Origin: Nocardia anocheti
GTDB taxonomy: Bacteria; Actinomycetota; Actinomycetes; Mycobacteriales; Mycobacteriaceae
Reading direction: 5' to 3'
DNA length: 64,000 nucleotides
Assembly: GCF_029675105.1 (NCBI RefSeq)
Contig: NZ_JAQQFV010000005.1
Span: forward strand, 186,001-250,000
Shown piece by piece: positions 8,256-18,260 of this stretch (position 1 is the stretch's first letter; each line of letters opens with the position of its first letter). The notes beneath the pieces were generated by a model, which was not told the origin of the DNA, did no database searches, and was given only the letters and a program-made list of their open reading frames with translations. The position numbers were made by a program, and so were the translations under genes.

Positions 8256-9602
8256 ATGTCCGAGAAACACCTGCACCTCAACGCGTTCCTGATGTCGGTG
8301 GGTCACCACGAGGCGGCCTGGCGGCTGCCCGAGAGCGACCCGCACGCGCACACCGACATCGACTACTACGTCAAGCTCGCGCAGACCGCCGAGCGCGGCA
8401 AGCTCGACTCGATCTTCTTCGCCGACAGCCCCGTGCTGATGGGCGATCCGGGCCGCAGGCCCAGCGGCAAGCTCGAGCCCACGGTGATCCTGACGGCCGT
8501 GGCCGTGCAGACCAGCCGCATCGGTCTCATCGCCACCGCGTCCACCAGCTACAACGACCCCTACAACCTGGCCCGCCGGTTCTCCTCGGTGGACTGGGCC
8601 AGCAACGGGCGGGCCGGGTGGAACATCGTCACCACCGCCGGTGGCGACGCCGCGCGCAACTTCGGCCTCGACGACACCCCCGAGCACAAGCTGCGCTACG
8701 AGAAGGCCGCCGAGTTCGTCGAGGTCGCCACGAAACTGTGGGACAGCTGGGACGACGACGCCGTGCTGGCCGACAAGGAACTCGGCATCCACACCGACGC
8801 GTCCAAGGTGCGCAAGATCCTGCACCACGGCGAACACTTCCGGGTCGACGGTCCGCTGAACGTGCCGCGCTCCCCGCAGGGCTATCCGCTGCTGGTGCAG
8901 GCGGGGTCCTCGGAGGACGGCAAGGAGTTCGCCGCCCGCTACGCCGAGGCCGTGTTCACCGCGCAGCAGACCCTCGAGGACGCCAAGGCGTTCTACACCG
9001 ATCTCAAGGCGCGCACCGTCGCCGCGGGGCGCGATCCGGAGACCATCAAGATCCTGCCCGGCATCGTCCCGATCATCGGCGACACCGAGGAGGAGGCCAA
9101 GGCCCTGGATGCCGAACTGGCCCGGCTGATCTCGCCGGAGTACGCGCGCAAGCAGCTCGCCGACCGGTTCAAGCTGCCCATCGACGAGCTCGACCTCGAC
9201 GCCGAGCTGCCCGAGGATCTGCCCACCGAGGACGACATCGAGGGCGCCAAGAGCCGCTTCACCCTCATCGTGAATCTGGCTCGCCGCGAACGGCTCACCC
9301 TGCGCGAACTGATCGCGCGCCTGGGCGGCGGTCGTGGTCACCGCACCTTCGCGGGCACCGCGGTGCAGGTCGCCGACGCCATCGAGGACTGGTTCCGGCA
9401 GGGCGCGGCCGACGGGTTCAACATCATGCCCGCCGTGCTGCCCTCGGGCCTGGAGCGTTTCGTCGACGAGGTCGTCCCGATCCTGCAGGAGCGTGGCCTG
9501 TTCCGCACCGAGTACACCGAGACCACCCTGCGCGGCCACTACGGCCTCGCCCGGCCCGCCAACCAATTCGACACCGCGGACGCGCTCGTGGCCGCCCGAT
9601 GA
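8256..9602 (+). CDS. LLM-class flavin monooxygenase, NtaA/SnaA/DszA family
   Basis: 448 aa, the usual length for the NtaA/SnaA/SoxA(DszA) subfamily of bacterial-luciferase-like monooxygenases. Family landmarks: H-L-N-A-F-L-M near the start, Y-Y-V-K-L-A-Q-T-A-E-R-G-K-L-D-S-I-F-F-A-D, S-Y-N-D-P-Y-N-L-A-R-R, G-R-A-G-W-N-I-V-T-T, and L-V-Q-A-G-S-S-E-D-G-K-E-F-A. These enzymes use FMNH2 from a separate reductase to oxidise sulfones, sulfonates, chelators and similar compounds; no reductase gene is adjacent. The link to the importer suggests uptake followed by oxidative release of sulfur or nitrogen (inference). Its stop overlaps the exporter start (ATGA). Confidence 0.9.
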   Translation: MSEKHLHLNAFLMSVGHHEAAWRLPESDPHAHTDIDYYVKLAQTAERGKLDSIFFADSPVLMGDPGRRPSGKLEPTVILTAVAVQTSRIGLIATASTSYNDPYNLARRFSSVDWASNGRAGWNIVTTAGGDAARNFGLDDTPEHKLRYEKAAEFVEVATKLWDSWDDDAVLADKELGIHTDASKVRKILHHGEHFRVDGPLNVPRSPQGYPLLVQAGSSEDGKEFAARYAEAVFTAQQTLEDAKAFYTDLKARTVAAGRDPETIKILPGIVPIIGDTEEEAKALDAELARLISPEYARKQLADRFKLPIDELDLDAELPEDLPTEDDIEGAKSRFTLIVNLARRERLTLRELIARLGGGRGHRTFAGTAVQVADAIEDWFRQGAADGFNIMPAVLPSGLERFVDEVVPILQERGLFRTEYTETTLRGHYGLARPANQFDTADALVAAR

Positions 9603-12600
9603 GATCGGATTGGATCCGCTACCTGGTCGGTCGCTGTCTCGAGCACCGGCGGCTGGTGATCATCAGTTACGCCGGTGCGCTGGCGGCGGCGCTGCTCACC
9701 GCGGCGCTGCCGCTGGTGGTGCGGCACGTGGTCGACACCCTCAGCGCCACCGCCGCCTCGGTGGCGCCGTGGGTGGTGCTGCTGCTGGTGCTCGGCGGGG
9801 CGCGGTTCGCCGCGTCCTACGCGCGGCGGGTGGCGTCCTCGGAACTGTCGCTCGGGGTGCAGCACGACCTGCGCCGTGACCTGTTCGCGGCGCTGCTGCG
9901 CTTGGACGGACGCGAGCAGGCCCAGCTGCGCACCGGGCAGGTGGTCAGCCGGGCCATCACCGATGTGACGCTGATCCAGATGTTCCTGCAGCTCATCCCG
10001 ATGATCGCGGGCAATGTGGCGCTGCTGGCGGCGGTGCTGGTGCTGATGACGGTGATGTCACCGGCGCTCACGGTGATCGCGCTGCTGGTGCTGCCGGTGC
10101 TGTGGATCGTCACCCGGCGCAGCCAGCGTCAACTCTTCCCGGCCAACTGGGACGCCCAGGCCCGCGCGGCCGAGGTCGCCATGCGGGTCGAGGCGGCGGT
10201 GGCGGGCGTGCGTGTGGTGAAGGGGTTCGGACAGGAACGCTACGAGCTCGACCAGCTCGGTGACAGCGCCCGCACGCTGTACCGGTCGCGGCTGCGGGTC
10301 GCCCGGATCACCAGCCGGTTCACCCCGCTCGTGCAGGCGATCCCGGCCGCCGGGCAGGCGCTGGTTCTCATCGTCGGCGGGCTGTTGGCGTTGCGGCAGG
10401 CCGTCACGCTGGGCACCTTCCTCGCGTTCATGACCTACCTGAGCGCCTTCGTCGGGCCGGTGCGGCAGTTCTCGATGCTGCTCACCGTGAGTCAGCAGGG
10501 CAAGGCGTCGCTGGACCGGGTGCGCGAGGTGATCGAGGCGCCGGGCGACGAGGTACGCGCCGCGCCCTCGCCCGCGACTGCCGCGTCCGGCACCGCGCCG
10601 CCGCCGACGATCGAATTCGACGGGGTCCGTTTCGGTTTCGACGACACCCCGATCCTCGACGGGCTCGACCTGCGGATCGGCTCCGGCGAGACCGTCGCGA
10701 TCGCCGGTGGCGCGGGCAGCGGCAAGACCATCCTGGTGTCGCTGGTGCCCGCCCTGCTCGACCCGGACGCCGGTGCCGTGCGCTTCGACGGCGTCGACCT
10801 GCGCGCGCTGCCCGATCCACGCGCCCAGGTGGCGATGGTCTTCGAGGACACCCACCTGATGGCCGACTCGATCCGGGCCAATGTCGCCTACGGCAAGCCC
10901 GAGGCCACCGACGAGCAGGTCTGGCACGCGCTGTACCTGGCCGCGGCCGACGGCTTCGTCCGGGCCCTGCCCGAGGGCCTCGACACCACCATCGGCGAAC
11001 GCGGGCAACGGCTCTCGGGCGGGCAGCGTCAGCGCATCGCGCTGGCCCGCGCCCTGCTCACCGACGCGCCGGTGCTGGTCCTCGACGACGCCACCTCCGC
11101 CATCGACGCCCAGGTCGAGGAACTGATCTACCAGCGCGTCGGCGCCGAACTGCGCCAGCGCACCACCATCGTGGTCGCGCACCGCATCTCCACGCTGGCA
11201 CTGGCCGACCGGGTGGCCGTGCTCGACGGCGGCCGCGTCGCCGAACTGGGCACTCTGCGCGAACTGCAGCACTCCGGGGAGCTGTTCCGCGCGCTGTTCA
11301 CCCCGCCCGAGGTGGTGGGGATCGGCGCCGATCCGCAGCGTGAGACCGACCGGGTGGCCACCGCGGAACTGTGGGTGGCCCCCGAGGTCGACGAGGACGA
11401 CGACCGGACCATGGAACACCTGGCCAAGGCGTTCGCCCGACGCTCGGCGGGCGCACCGGCCGGTCCCGGCGCGGCGGGCGGCGGCGGCATGATGGCCAGC
11501 GCGCCACCCAGCGGTGACATCGTCGCCCTGCTGGAGAAGCTGCCGCCGGTCTCCGGCGAACCCGAGGTCGACGAGTCGTTCTCGCACACCCCCGACACCG
11601 CCTTCTCGCTGCCCCGGCTGCTGCGCCCGTTCACCTGGCCGCTGCTGGCCGGGCTGGGGCTGGTCGGGCTGGACGCCATCGCCCAGGTGCTGATCCCGTT
11701 CCTGGTGCGCTACGGCATCGACCACGGCGTGCTGGCCGGGGCGCGGGACGTGGTGCTCGGCGCGGCGGCGCTGGCGATCGCGGTGGTGGTGATCGACTGG
11801 GCGATCAGTGTGGCCCAGGTGCGCGTCACCGGGCGGGCGGGCGAACGCCTGCTCTACGGGTTGCGCGTGAAGACCTTCGCCCACCTGCAACGACTCGGCC
11901 TGCAGTACTACGAGCGCGAGCTCGGCGGCCGGATCATGACCAGGATGACCACCGACGTGGACGGTCTGTCGGCCTTCCTGCAGACCGGCCTGGCCACCGC
12001 GCTGACCAGCACCGTCACCATCGCGGGCGTGGTCGCCGCGCTGCTGGTGATCGATGCCGGGTTGGCCGTGGTGGTGCTGGCGTTGCTGCCCGTGCTCGCG
12101 GTGGCCACCGTGGCCTTCCGGCGCGCCTCGATCCCGGCCTACAACCTGGCCAGGGAACGGGTCAGCGCGGTCAACGCCTACCTGCAGGAGAACGTCGACA
12201 ACATCACCGTCACCCAGGCGTTCCGGCGCGAGGCGGTCAACCAGACCGAGTTCGAGCGCCGCTCCTGGGCCTATCGCACGGCCCGGCTGCGCTCGCAGGT
12301 GCTGATGGCGGTGTTCTTCCCGTGCATCGAGCTGATGTCGGTGATCGCCACCGCCGCCGTGCTCGCCGTGGGCGTGCACCAGGTGCGCGACGACCTGCTC
12401 ACCGCGGGCACGCTCATCGCGTTCCTGCTCTACATCGAGCTGCTGTTCGCGCCGATCCAGCAGCTCTCGCAGGTCTTCGACAGCTACCAGCAGGCCGTGG
12501 TCGGCGTCGACCGGATCGGGGAGCTGCTGCGCACCCCCGTCGACACCCCCGAGGCCGACGATCCGCTGCCGGTCACCCGCCTCGACGGCGCGATCGAGCT

Positions 12601-13336
12601 GCGCGCGGTGAGCTTCGCCTACGCCACCCGCGCGGAGACCGTGCTCGACGGGCTCGACCTGCGGATCGAGCCGGGACAGAAGGTCGCGCTGGTCGGCGAG
12701 ACGGGCGCGGGCAAGTCCACGCTGGTCAAGCTGCTCGCGCGGTACTACGACCCGACCGAGGGCGCGGTGCTGGTCGACGGTGTCGACATCCGCCGGTTCC
12801 GGCTGCGCGACTTCCGCAAACGGCTCGGCGTGGTGCCGCAGGAACCGTTCCTGTTCGGTGACACCGTGCGCGAGGCCATCGCCTACGGGCGGCCGGAGGC
12901 CGAACCCGCCGAGATCGAGTGGGCCGCGCGGGCGGTGGGCGCGCACGAGATGATCGCCGCGCTCGAACACGGCTACTACCAGTCCATCGGCGCGCACGGG
13001 CGCAGCCTGTCGGCCGGGCAGCGCCAGCTGCTCGCGCTGGCCAGGGCCCAGCTCATCGACCCGGACATCCTCATCCTGGACGAGGCCACCGCGTCGCTGG
13101 ACCTGGCGACCGAGGCCAGGGTGCGCGCCGCCGTCGACGTGCTGACCGCCGGTCGCACCACCCTGGTGGTGGCGCACCGGCTGGCCACCGCCGCCGACGC
13201 GGATCTGATCGCGGTGGTCGGGTCGGGGGCGCTGGTGCAGGTCGGTACGCACGCCGAGCTGCTCGCGGTGGACGGCCCGTATCGGCGATTGTGGGCCGCC
13301 TACGTGGGCGACGAGCCGCAGCGTATTTCCAGCTAA
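9599..13336 (+). CDS. Fused (two-half) ABC exporter
   Basis: 1245 aa from ATG 9599, overlapping the monooxygenase stop by 4 bases. Domain order: transmembrane domain 1 (~1-310), nucleotide-binding domain 1 (~340-570), an acidic then Gly/Ala-rich linker, transmembrane domain 2 (~680-960), nucleotide-binding domain 2 (~1000-1235). NBD1: [15 protein letters not shown], but F-E-D instead of F-Q-D at the Q-loop and L-D-D-A-T-S instead of LDEAT at the catalytic Glu. NBD2: [16 protein letters not shown] and I-L-D-E-A-T-A-S, with catalytic Glu intact. One ATP site therefore looks degenerate, as in heterodimeric exporters. The architecture resembles mycobacterial Rv0194-like drug exporters (from memory). 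Coupling to the importer/oxidase genes suggests export of a product or toxic intermediate (inference). Confidence 0.9.
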   Translation: MRSDWIRYLVGRCLEHRRLVIISYAGALAAALLTAALPLVVRHVVDTLSATAASVAPWVVLLLVLGGARFAASYARRVASSELSLGVQHDLRRDLFAALLRLDGREQAQLRTGQVVSRAITDVTLIQMFLQLIPMIAGNVALLAAVLVLMTVMSPALTVIALLVLPVLWIVTRRSQRQLFPANWDAQARAAEVAMRVEAAVAGVRVVKGFGQERYELDQLGDSARTLYRSRLRVARITSRFTPLVQAIPAAGQALVLIVGGLLALRQAVTLGTFLAFMTYLSAFVGPVRQFSMLLTVSQQGKASLDRVREVIEAPGDEVRAAPSPATAASGTAPPPTIEFDGVRFGFDDTPILDGLDLRIGSGETVAIAGGAGSGKTILVSLVPALLDPDAGAVRFDGVDLRALPDPRAQVAMVFEDTHLMADSIRANVAYGKPEATDEQVWHALYLAAADGFVRALPEGLDTTIGERGQRLSGGQRQRIALARALLTDAPVLVLDDATSAIDAQVEELIYQRVGAELRQRTTIVVAHRISTLALADRVAVLDGGRVAELGTLRELQHSGELFRALFTPPEVVGIGADPQRETDRVATAELWVAPEVDEDDDRTMEHLAKAFARRSAGAPAGPGAAGGGGMMASAPPSGDIVALLEKLPPVSGEPEVDESFSHTPDTAFSLPRLLRPFTWPLLAGLGLVGLDAIAQVLIPFLVRYGIDHGVLAGARDVVLGAAALAIAVVVIDWAISVAQVRVTGRAGERLLYGLRVKTFAHLQRLGLQYYERELGGRIMTRMTTDVDGLSAFLQTGLATALTSTVTIAGVVAALLVIDAGLAVVVLALLPVLAVATVAFRRASIPAYNLARERVSAVNAYLQENVDNITVTQAFRREAVNQTEFERRSWAYRTARLRSQVLMAVFFPCIELMSVIATAAVLAVGVHQVRDDLLTAGTLIAFLLYIELLFAPIQQLSQVFDSYQQAVVGVDRIGELLRTPVDTPEADDPLPVTRLDGAIELRAVSFAYATRAETVLDGLDLRIEPGQKVALVGETGAGKSTLVKLLARYYDPTEGAVLVDGVDIRRFRLRDFRKRLGVVPQEPFLFGDTVREAIAYGRPEAEPAEIEWAARAVGAHEMIAALEHGYYQSIGAHGRSLSAGQRQLLALARAQLIDPDILILDEATASLDLATEARVRAAVDVLTAGRTTLVVAHRLATAADADLIAVVGSGALVQVGTHAELLAVDGPYRRLWAAYVGDEPQRISS

Positions 13337-13348
13337 CCGGCGTGGGGT

Positions 13349-13391
13349 CGGCTGCCGTCCGGAGGGGGTGCTCCGGACGGCAGCCGTTTTT
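13349..13391 (+). terminator. Strong intrinsic terminator after the exporter
   Basis: A perfect 16-bp inverted repeat (CGGCTGCCGTCCGGAG at 13349-13364 and its complement at 13371-13386) has a 6-base loop and is followed by TTTTT. It starts 13 bases after the exporter stop. This is a textbook Rho-independent terminator, which is uncommon in this GC-rich group, and marks the end of the 5.6-13.3 kb operon. Confidence 0.93.
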
Positions 13392-13597
13392 GTGGGAACG
13401 GGGGTGGAAAACCGTCGGTCTACCGGTTGAATCGGGTTTCTCCAGTGTTGCGTGGAGTAACAGTTACCTGCGGGATTGTCGCGTTGCGGGCACGTTCGGG
13501 GTCGGCGCACGTACGCTAGTAGTGAGTCACCAGGTGCTGTGACCCACGGAGCTAATCCACAGGCACCCGTGCGGTCGCACCGGCTAGGAGGTGTGCG

Positions 13598-15175
13598 ATG
13601 AGCATTTCGCCCGAGATCGAGCCCGCGGTGCGGGCGCCCGAGGCCGAACCGGTGGCGCACACGCAGGACGGAACCGTCAGCGGAATCTGGGACGGGCCGG
13701 TCGCGGTGTGGCGCAGCATCCCCTACGCCGCCCCACCCGTCGGACCGCACCGCTTCGCGCCCCCGCGCCCGCCCGAACCCTGGGACGGCGTGCGCGACTG
13801 CGCGGTCTTCGGCGAGATCGCGCCGCAGGCCATGGGCGCGATGGTGCCCGTCGACTCGGATCTGCGGATGGGCGAGGACTGTCTGTGGGTCAATGTCTGG
13901 TCGCCGCGTCCCGAACCCAGTGAGGACGAACCGCGCCCGGTGATGGTGTGGCTGCACGGCGGCGCCTACTGCCTCGGCACCGCCGCGCAGACCATCTACG
14001 ACGGTCGCAAGCTCGCCGAGGCCGGTGACGTGGTGGTGGTCTCGGTGAACTACCGGCTCGGGGTGTTCGGCTTCCTCGATCTGTCCTCGTTCGGTGAGCG
14101 GTTCACCGCCAATCTCGGGCTGCGCGACCAGTTGGCCGCGCTGGCCTGGGTTCGCGACAACATCGCCGCCTTCGGGGGTGATCCGGGCAATGTGACCGTC
14201 TTCGGGGAGTCCTCCGGCGCGGGGTGCGTCACCGCGCTGCTCACCTCGCCCGCCGCGTCCGGGTTGTTCCACAAGGCGATCGCCCAGAGTCCGCCCGCCA
14301 CCACGGTCTTCGGACAGGAACGCGCGGCCGTGGTCGCCCAGCGCTACCTCGAACTGCTCGAACTCGGGGCGGGCGAGGCCGATCGACTGCTGGAACTGCC
14401 GCTCGAGCGGCTCGTCGAGGTCGGCGCGGTGCTGTTGGACGAGGTGCCCACCCGGGAACCGGGCAGGCTCGCGGCCGCGCCGGTGGTCGACGGGGATCTG
14501 CTGCCCGGCTATCCGATCGACCGCTTCCAACAGGGACGTTCGCATCGGGTGCCGCTGCTGATCGGCACCAATCGCGACGAGGCCTCGCTGTTCCGGGTGC
14601 TGCGCTCACCGATCATGCCGGTGACGCCGGACACGGTGAACGCCATGCTGCGCGATGTGGCCGCCTCGCATCCGGAGATGTCACCGGAGCGGATCGCCGA
14701 GATCACCTCCGCCTACCCGCACCTGGCGAAAACCCGGGGCGCGCTGGCCATGTCGACCGACGCGGCGTTCCGGATGCCCGCGGCCTGGGTGGCCGAGGCG
14801 CACGCGCAACACTCACCGACCTGGATGTACCGCTTCGACTACGCCACCCCGATGCTCAAGGCGGCCCGCGTCGGCGCCGGTCACGCCACCGAATTGCCGT
14901 ACGTCTTCGGCAATTTCGGCACCCTCAACCACGACCCGACCTTCTGGCTGGGCGGCCGCAAGGCCTCGGTCGCCGTCTCGGGCCGCATGCAACGCCGCTG
15001 GCTCGCCTTCGCCGAACACGGCGTCCCCGCCGCCCTCGACGGCTCCAAACACTGGCCGCACTACCGCCCCGCCGCCCGCACCACCCTGCTCATCGACACC
15101 ATCGACCGCGTCGTCGACAACCCCGACGCCGACCTCCACTCCGCCTGGGGCGACCAAGCCGTCGGCTTCAGCTAG
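13598..15175 (+). CDS. Type-B carboxylesterase/lipase family protein
   Basis: 525 aa, ATG 13598 after a TAGGAGG ribosome site. Alpha/beta-hydrolase of the carboxylesterase type: W-L-H-G-G-A-Y oxyanion-hole motif, nucleophile elbow G-E-S205-S-G-A-G, acid residue in G-T-N-R-D-E-A-S, and probable catalytic His in G-A-G-H-A-T-E-L-P-Y-V-F. No signal peptide is visible, so it is probably cytoplasmic. It would hydrolyse carboxylic esters; substrate unknown. The ~250-base upstream region follows the operon terminator, so it has its own promoter. It converges on manB with only 4 bases between the two stop codons. Confidence 0.9.
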   Translation: MSISPEIEPAVRAPEAEPVAHTQDGTVSGIWDGPVAVWRSIPYAAPPVGPHRFAPPRPPEPWDGVRDCAVFGEIAPQAMGAMVPVDSDLRMGEDCLWVNVWSPRPEPSEDEPRPVMVWLHGGAYCLGTAAQTIYDGRKLAEAGDVVVVSVNYRLGVFGFLDLSSFGERFTANLGLRDQLAALAWVRDNIAAFGGDPGNVTVFGESSGAGCVTALLTSPAASGLFHKAIAQSPPATTVFGQERAAVVAQRYLELLELGAGEADRLLELPLERLVEVGAVLLDEVPTREPGRLAAAPVVDGDLLPGYPIDRFQQGRSHRVPLLIGTNRDEASLFRVLRSPIMPVTPDTVNAMLRDVAASHPEMSPERIAEITSAYPHLAKTRGALAMSTDAAFRMPAAWVAEAHAQHSPTWMYRFDYATPMLKAARVGAGHATELPYVFGNFGTLNHDPTFWLGGRKASVAVSGRMQRRWLAFAEHGVPAALDGSKHWPHYRPAARTTLLIDTIDRVVDNPDADLHSAWGDQAVGFS

Positions 15176-15179
15176 CCGC

Positions 15180-16259
15180 TCAGACGTCGGTGGAGAAGCG
15201 GATGCCGCCGTCGGGGATTTCCACGCCGGGCCAGACGCGGGCGCCGCGCAGGAGTTCGCAGCGGGCGCCGACCTGGGCGCCGTCGCCGATGACGCCGTCG
15301 CGGACCAGGGCGCGGGGGCCGATGCGGGCGCCGAAGCCGACGATGGAGCGTTCGACGGTGGCACCGGCTTCGACGACGGCGCCGTCGAAGATGACCGCGC
15401 CGTCGAGGCGGGCACCGGCGCCGATCTCGGCCCCCCGGCCGACCACGGTGCCGCCGATGAGCAGGGCGCCCGGCGCGACACCCGCTCCCGGATGCACCAG
15501 GGACTCGCCCCGCTGACCCGGCAGGGCCGGGGAGGGGGCGATACCGCGGACCAGGTCGGCCGAGCCGCGCACGAAGTCCTCGGGAGTGCCCATGTCGCGC
15601 CAGTAGGAGGCGTCGACGTGGCCCTGCACCCGGGCGCCCTCGGCCAGCAGCGCGGGGAAGACCTCGCGTTCCACCGACACCGGGCGACCAGACGGGATCT
15701 TCTCGATGTACTCGCGCCGGAACACGTAGCAGCCCGCGTTGATCTGGTCGGTCGGCGGATCCTGGGTCTTCTCCAGGAACGCGGTGACCCGGCCGTCGGC
15801 GTCGGTCGGCACACAGCCGAAGGCGCGCGGGTCGCTGACCCGGACCAGATGCAGGGTGACGTCGGCGTTGGACTTCTCGTGGGTGTCGAGGATCGCGCCC
15901 AGATCGGTGCCGCCGAGGACGTCACCGTTGAAGACCATCACATTGTCCGCGCGCAGCTTGGGCAGCACATTGCGGATGCCGCCGCCGGTGCCGAGGGGCT
16001 CGGTCTCGGTGACGTACTCGATCTCGAGCCCGAGCTCGGCGCCGTCACCGAAGTGCTCCTCGAAGACCTCGGCCTTGAACGAGGTGCCCAGCACCACGTG
16101 GGTGATCCCGGCCTCGGCGATGCGGGCCAGCAGGTGGGTCAGGAAGGGCAGCCCGGCCGTCGGCAGCATCGGCTTGGGCGCCGAGAGGGTGAGCGGACGC
16201 AGCCGCGTGCCCTGTCCGCCGACGAGGATGACCGCGTCGGTGCCTGAGTTGCCTGCCAT
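15180..16259 (-). CDS. manB: Mannose-1-phosphate guanylyltransferase (GDP-mannose pyrophosphorylase)
   Basis: 359 aa from ATG 16259, with AGGGGAAA just upstream; an ATG 18 bases further up lies ahead of that site. The nucleotidyltransferase signature L-V-G-G-Q-G-T-R-L-R-P-L-T and A-P-K-P-M-L-P open the domain; F-N-G-D-V-L and F-L-E-K-T follow. The C-terminal ~100 residues are hexapeptide repeats of a left-handed beta-helix. It makes GDP-mannose for phosphatidylinositol mannosides, lipomannan and glycoproteins. Position next to wbbL and rmlD matches the mycobacterial Rv3264c-Rv3266c order. The symbol follows M. tuberculosis usage (also called manC); it is not the phosphomannomutase at 31.7 kb. 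Confidence 0.88.
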   Translation of the reverse strand: MAGNSGTDAVILVGGQGTRLRPLTLSAPKPMLPTAGLPFLTHLLARIAEAGITHVVLGTSFKAEVFEEHFGDGAELGLEIEYVTETEPLGTGGGIRNVLPKLRADNVMVFNGDVLGGTDLGAILDTHEKSNADVTLHLVRVSDPRAFGCVPTDADGRVTAFLEKTQDPPTDQINAGCYVFRREYIEKIPSGRPVSVEREVFPALLAEGARVQGHVDASYWRDMGTPEDFVRGSADLVRGIAPSPALPGQRGESLVHPGAGVAPGALLIGGTVVGRGAEIGAGARLDGAVIFDGAVVEAGATVERSIVGFGARIGPRALVRDGVIGDGAQVGARCELLRGARVWPGVEIPDGGIRFSTDV

Positions 16260-16371
16260 CGAGTTTCCCCTGTTCACAGTGAACGGCGTCTCGCTCAGAC
16301 GCCAGCTTCATTTTTGCCTGCCTCGACGCCCTACGTGGTTACGCAGGCTGCCGCCTCCGGGCGCTGACGAG

Positions 16372-17274
16372 TCAGGCAGTGCGCGCTTTCTCGCGCAGCG
16401 CCGATCGAACCGCAATCCTGGAGCGAACCGCAAGTCCGGCCCGCAACGCGCCCCGCAACGGGGCCTGCCACCAGTGCGGATGCCGGTCGGCCTGGAAGCG
16501 GTAGGCGCTGGCGTGATGCGCCGGGAGCATGATCTCCGGGTGCTTGCCCGCGGCGTGGCCCTTGGCGTGGGTCACCTCGGCGTCCGGGACGAACACATTG
16601 TGCCAGCCCGCCTTGCCCATGCGGTCACCGAAGTCCACGTCCTCCATGTACATGAAGTAGCGCGAGTCGAAGCCGTCGATGGTGTCGAAGGCGGCCCGGC
16701 GCACCAGCAGGCACGAACCCGACAGCCAGCCCACGATCCGCTCGGAGACCTGCTCGTTCTCCTGGCGATACCGCACCGACCAGGGGTTCTTCGGCCAGAT
16801 GCTGCCCAGGATCGCGTGACCGGCACCGTCGGCGAGGCCGGGGACCCGGCGCGCGGACGGGTAGACGCTGCCGTCGGGCTCGCGCACCATCGGGCCGATC
16901 GCGCCCGCGCGCGGCCAGCGCTGGGCGGCCGCGAGCATGATGTCGATGGAATCGACGCCCCACCGGATGTCCGGGTTGGCCAGGATGACGAACTCGACCG
17001 ATGGATCGATCTCGGCCACGGCCCGGTTGATGGCACCGCCGTAGCCGATGTTGCCGCCGGTGCGCAGCAGCCGCACGTGCGCGTTGGCCTCGGCGACCAG
17101 TTCGGGCACACCGTCGGTGGACCCGTTGTCGGCCAGGATCACCTGCGGCTTCTCGCTGGTGGCGTCGGCCAGGGTGGTGATGAAGTGCTCGAGGTGCTCG
17201 CCCGGTGAATAGGTCACCGTGACGACCGCGAGGCTCGCGGGGGCTGGAGAATCGGCTGCGTCGGCTGCGTTCAC
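16372..17274 (-). CDS. wbbL: Rhamnosyltransferase WbbL (arabinogalactan linker)
   Basis: 300 aa from GTG 17274, 11 bases after the rmlD stop. GT2-family GT-A fold: V-V-T-V-T-Y-S near the start, L-A-D-N-G-S-T-D, N-I-G-Y-G-G-A-I-N and L-A-N-P-D-I for nucleotide binding, and Y-F-M-Y-M-E-D-V-D-F as the acceptor/catalytic region. In mycobacteria WbbL moves rhamnose from dTDP-rhamnose to decaprenyl-diphosphate-GlcNAc, forming the linker joining arabinogalactan to peptidoglycan. It acts at the inner face of the membrane. Being next to rmlD, which makes the donor, supports the assignment. Confidence 0.9.
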   Translation of the reverse strand: MNAADAADSPAPASLAVVTVTYSPGEHLEHFITTLADATSEKPQVILADNGSTDGVPELVAEANAHVRLLRTGGNIGYGGAINRAVAEIDPSVEFVILANPDIRWGVDSIDIMLAAAQRWPRAGAIGPMVREPDGSVYPSARRVPGLADGAGHAILGSIWPKNPWSVRYRQENEQVSERIVGWLSGSCLLVRRAAFDTIDGFDSRYFMYMEDVDFGDRMGKAGWHNVFVPDAEVTHAKGHAAGKHPEIMLPAHHASAYRFQADRHPHWWQAPLRGALRAGLAVRSRIAVRSALREKARTA

Positions 17275-17285
17275 GACTGCGGAGC

Positions 17286-18140
17286 CTAGTCGGACAACGC
17301 GCGCAGTGTGGCGGTGAGTGCGGAACGCCAGGGCCGCAGCGGGGTGAGCCCGGCCGCGTTCCAGGCCGCCGGGGACAGCACCGAATAGGGCGGGCGCGGT
17401 GCGGGTCTGGGGAAGGCCGCGGAGTCGCACGGCAGGACCCGGGCGGGGTCGGCGCCGAGCTCGGTGAACACGGCGACGGCCAGGTCGAACCAGGTGGCGG
17501 CCCCGGCATTGGTGGCGTGCGACACACGCGGAGCGTCCGGCCGGGTGCTCAGTTCCAGCAGGGCGGCGGCCAGGTCGGCGGCGCTGGTGGGGGAGCCGAG
17601 CTGGTCGTTCACCACGCTGACGGTCTCGCGTTCGCGTTCCAGCCTGCGCATGGTCGCGACGAAATCCCCCTCGACACCGGAGTACACCCACGCCGTGCGC
17701 ACCACCTGCGTGCCCGGATACGCGAGCGCGGCCCGCTCGCCCGCCAGCTTGGAGGCGCCGTAGACGGTGGCGGGGCCGGTGGGGTCGTCGGGTTCGTAAG
17801 GGGTGTCGGCGGTGCCGGGGAAGACGTAGTCGGTGGAGACGTGGATGAGCCGGGCGCCCGCGTCGGCGCAGGCCGCGGCCAGGACGGCGGGGCCGGTGGC
17901 GTTGACGGCGAAGGCGGCCTCGCGATCGGTCTCGGCGGCGTCGACGGCGGTGTAGGCCGCGCAGTTGAGCACCACCGCGCCGGGGGTGAGCACGGCGTCG
18001 ACGGCGGCCCGGTCGGTGATGTCGAGTTCGGCGCGGCCCAAGCCACGCGCCGCCGGTGCCAGTCGCAGGATTTCTCGCCCCAGCAGACCACGCGCGCCGG
18101 TTACGATCAGGCGGGCGGGGTCGGGGAAATCGACGTTCAC
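17286..18140 (-). CDS. rmlD: dTDP-4-dehydrorhamnose reductase
   Basis: 284 aa from GTG 18140. Short-chain dehydrogenase fold with NAD(P) motif V-T-G-A-R-G-L-L-G, A-A-Y-T-A-V-D-A-A-E (RmlD signature), S-T-D-Y-V-F, and catalytic Y-G-A-S-K. It performs the last step of dTDP-L-rhamnose synthesis, reducing dTDP-6-deoxy-L-lyxo-4-hexulose with NADPH. The product is the donor used by WbbL encoded just downstream. The start is 120 bases from the divergent lcp1 start, so the two cell-wall transcription units share a promoter region. Confidence 0.92.
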   Translation of the reverse strand: MNVDFPDPARLIVTGARGLLGREILRLAPAARGLGRAELDITDRAAVDAVLTPGAVVLNCAAYTAVDAAETDREAAFAVNATGPAVLAAACADAGARLIHVSTDYVFPGTADTPYEPDDPTGPATVYGASKLAGERAALAYPGTQVVRTAWVYSGVEGDFVATMRRLERERETVSVVNDQLGSPTSAADLAAALLELSTRPDAPRVSHATNAGAATWFDLAVAVFTELGADPARVLPCDSAAFPRPAPRPPYSVLSPAAWNAAGLTPLRPWRSALTATLRALSD

Positions 18141-18260
18141 GCGGCAAGTCTGGCACGCCGGGACACCTGCGGTTCGGCCCGACTGTGGTAACTGTTGGTT
18201 AGCCTGTGATGGCTGCCGGGCGAAGGGGTTGTGCGGGGAGTTCGTCGAGAGGATGCGCGA

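Noticed and set aside
8030..9598. N-terminal extension of the exporter frame across the monooxygenase gene
   Set aside because: The frame stays open by chance; ATG 9599 overlaps the monooxygenase stop and is followed directly by the first transmembrane domain.
10058..14545. 1495-codon open frame antisense to the exporter and esterase
   Set aside because: It crosses two well-supported genes and the terminator, has repetitive low-complexity translation and no recognisable domain.
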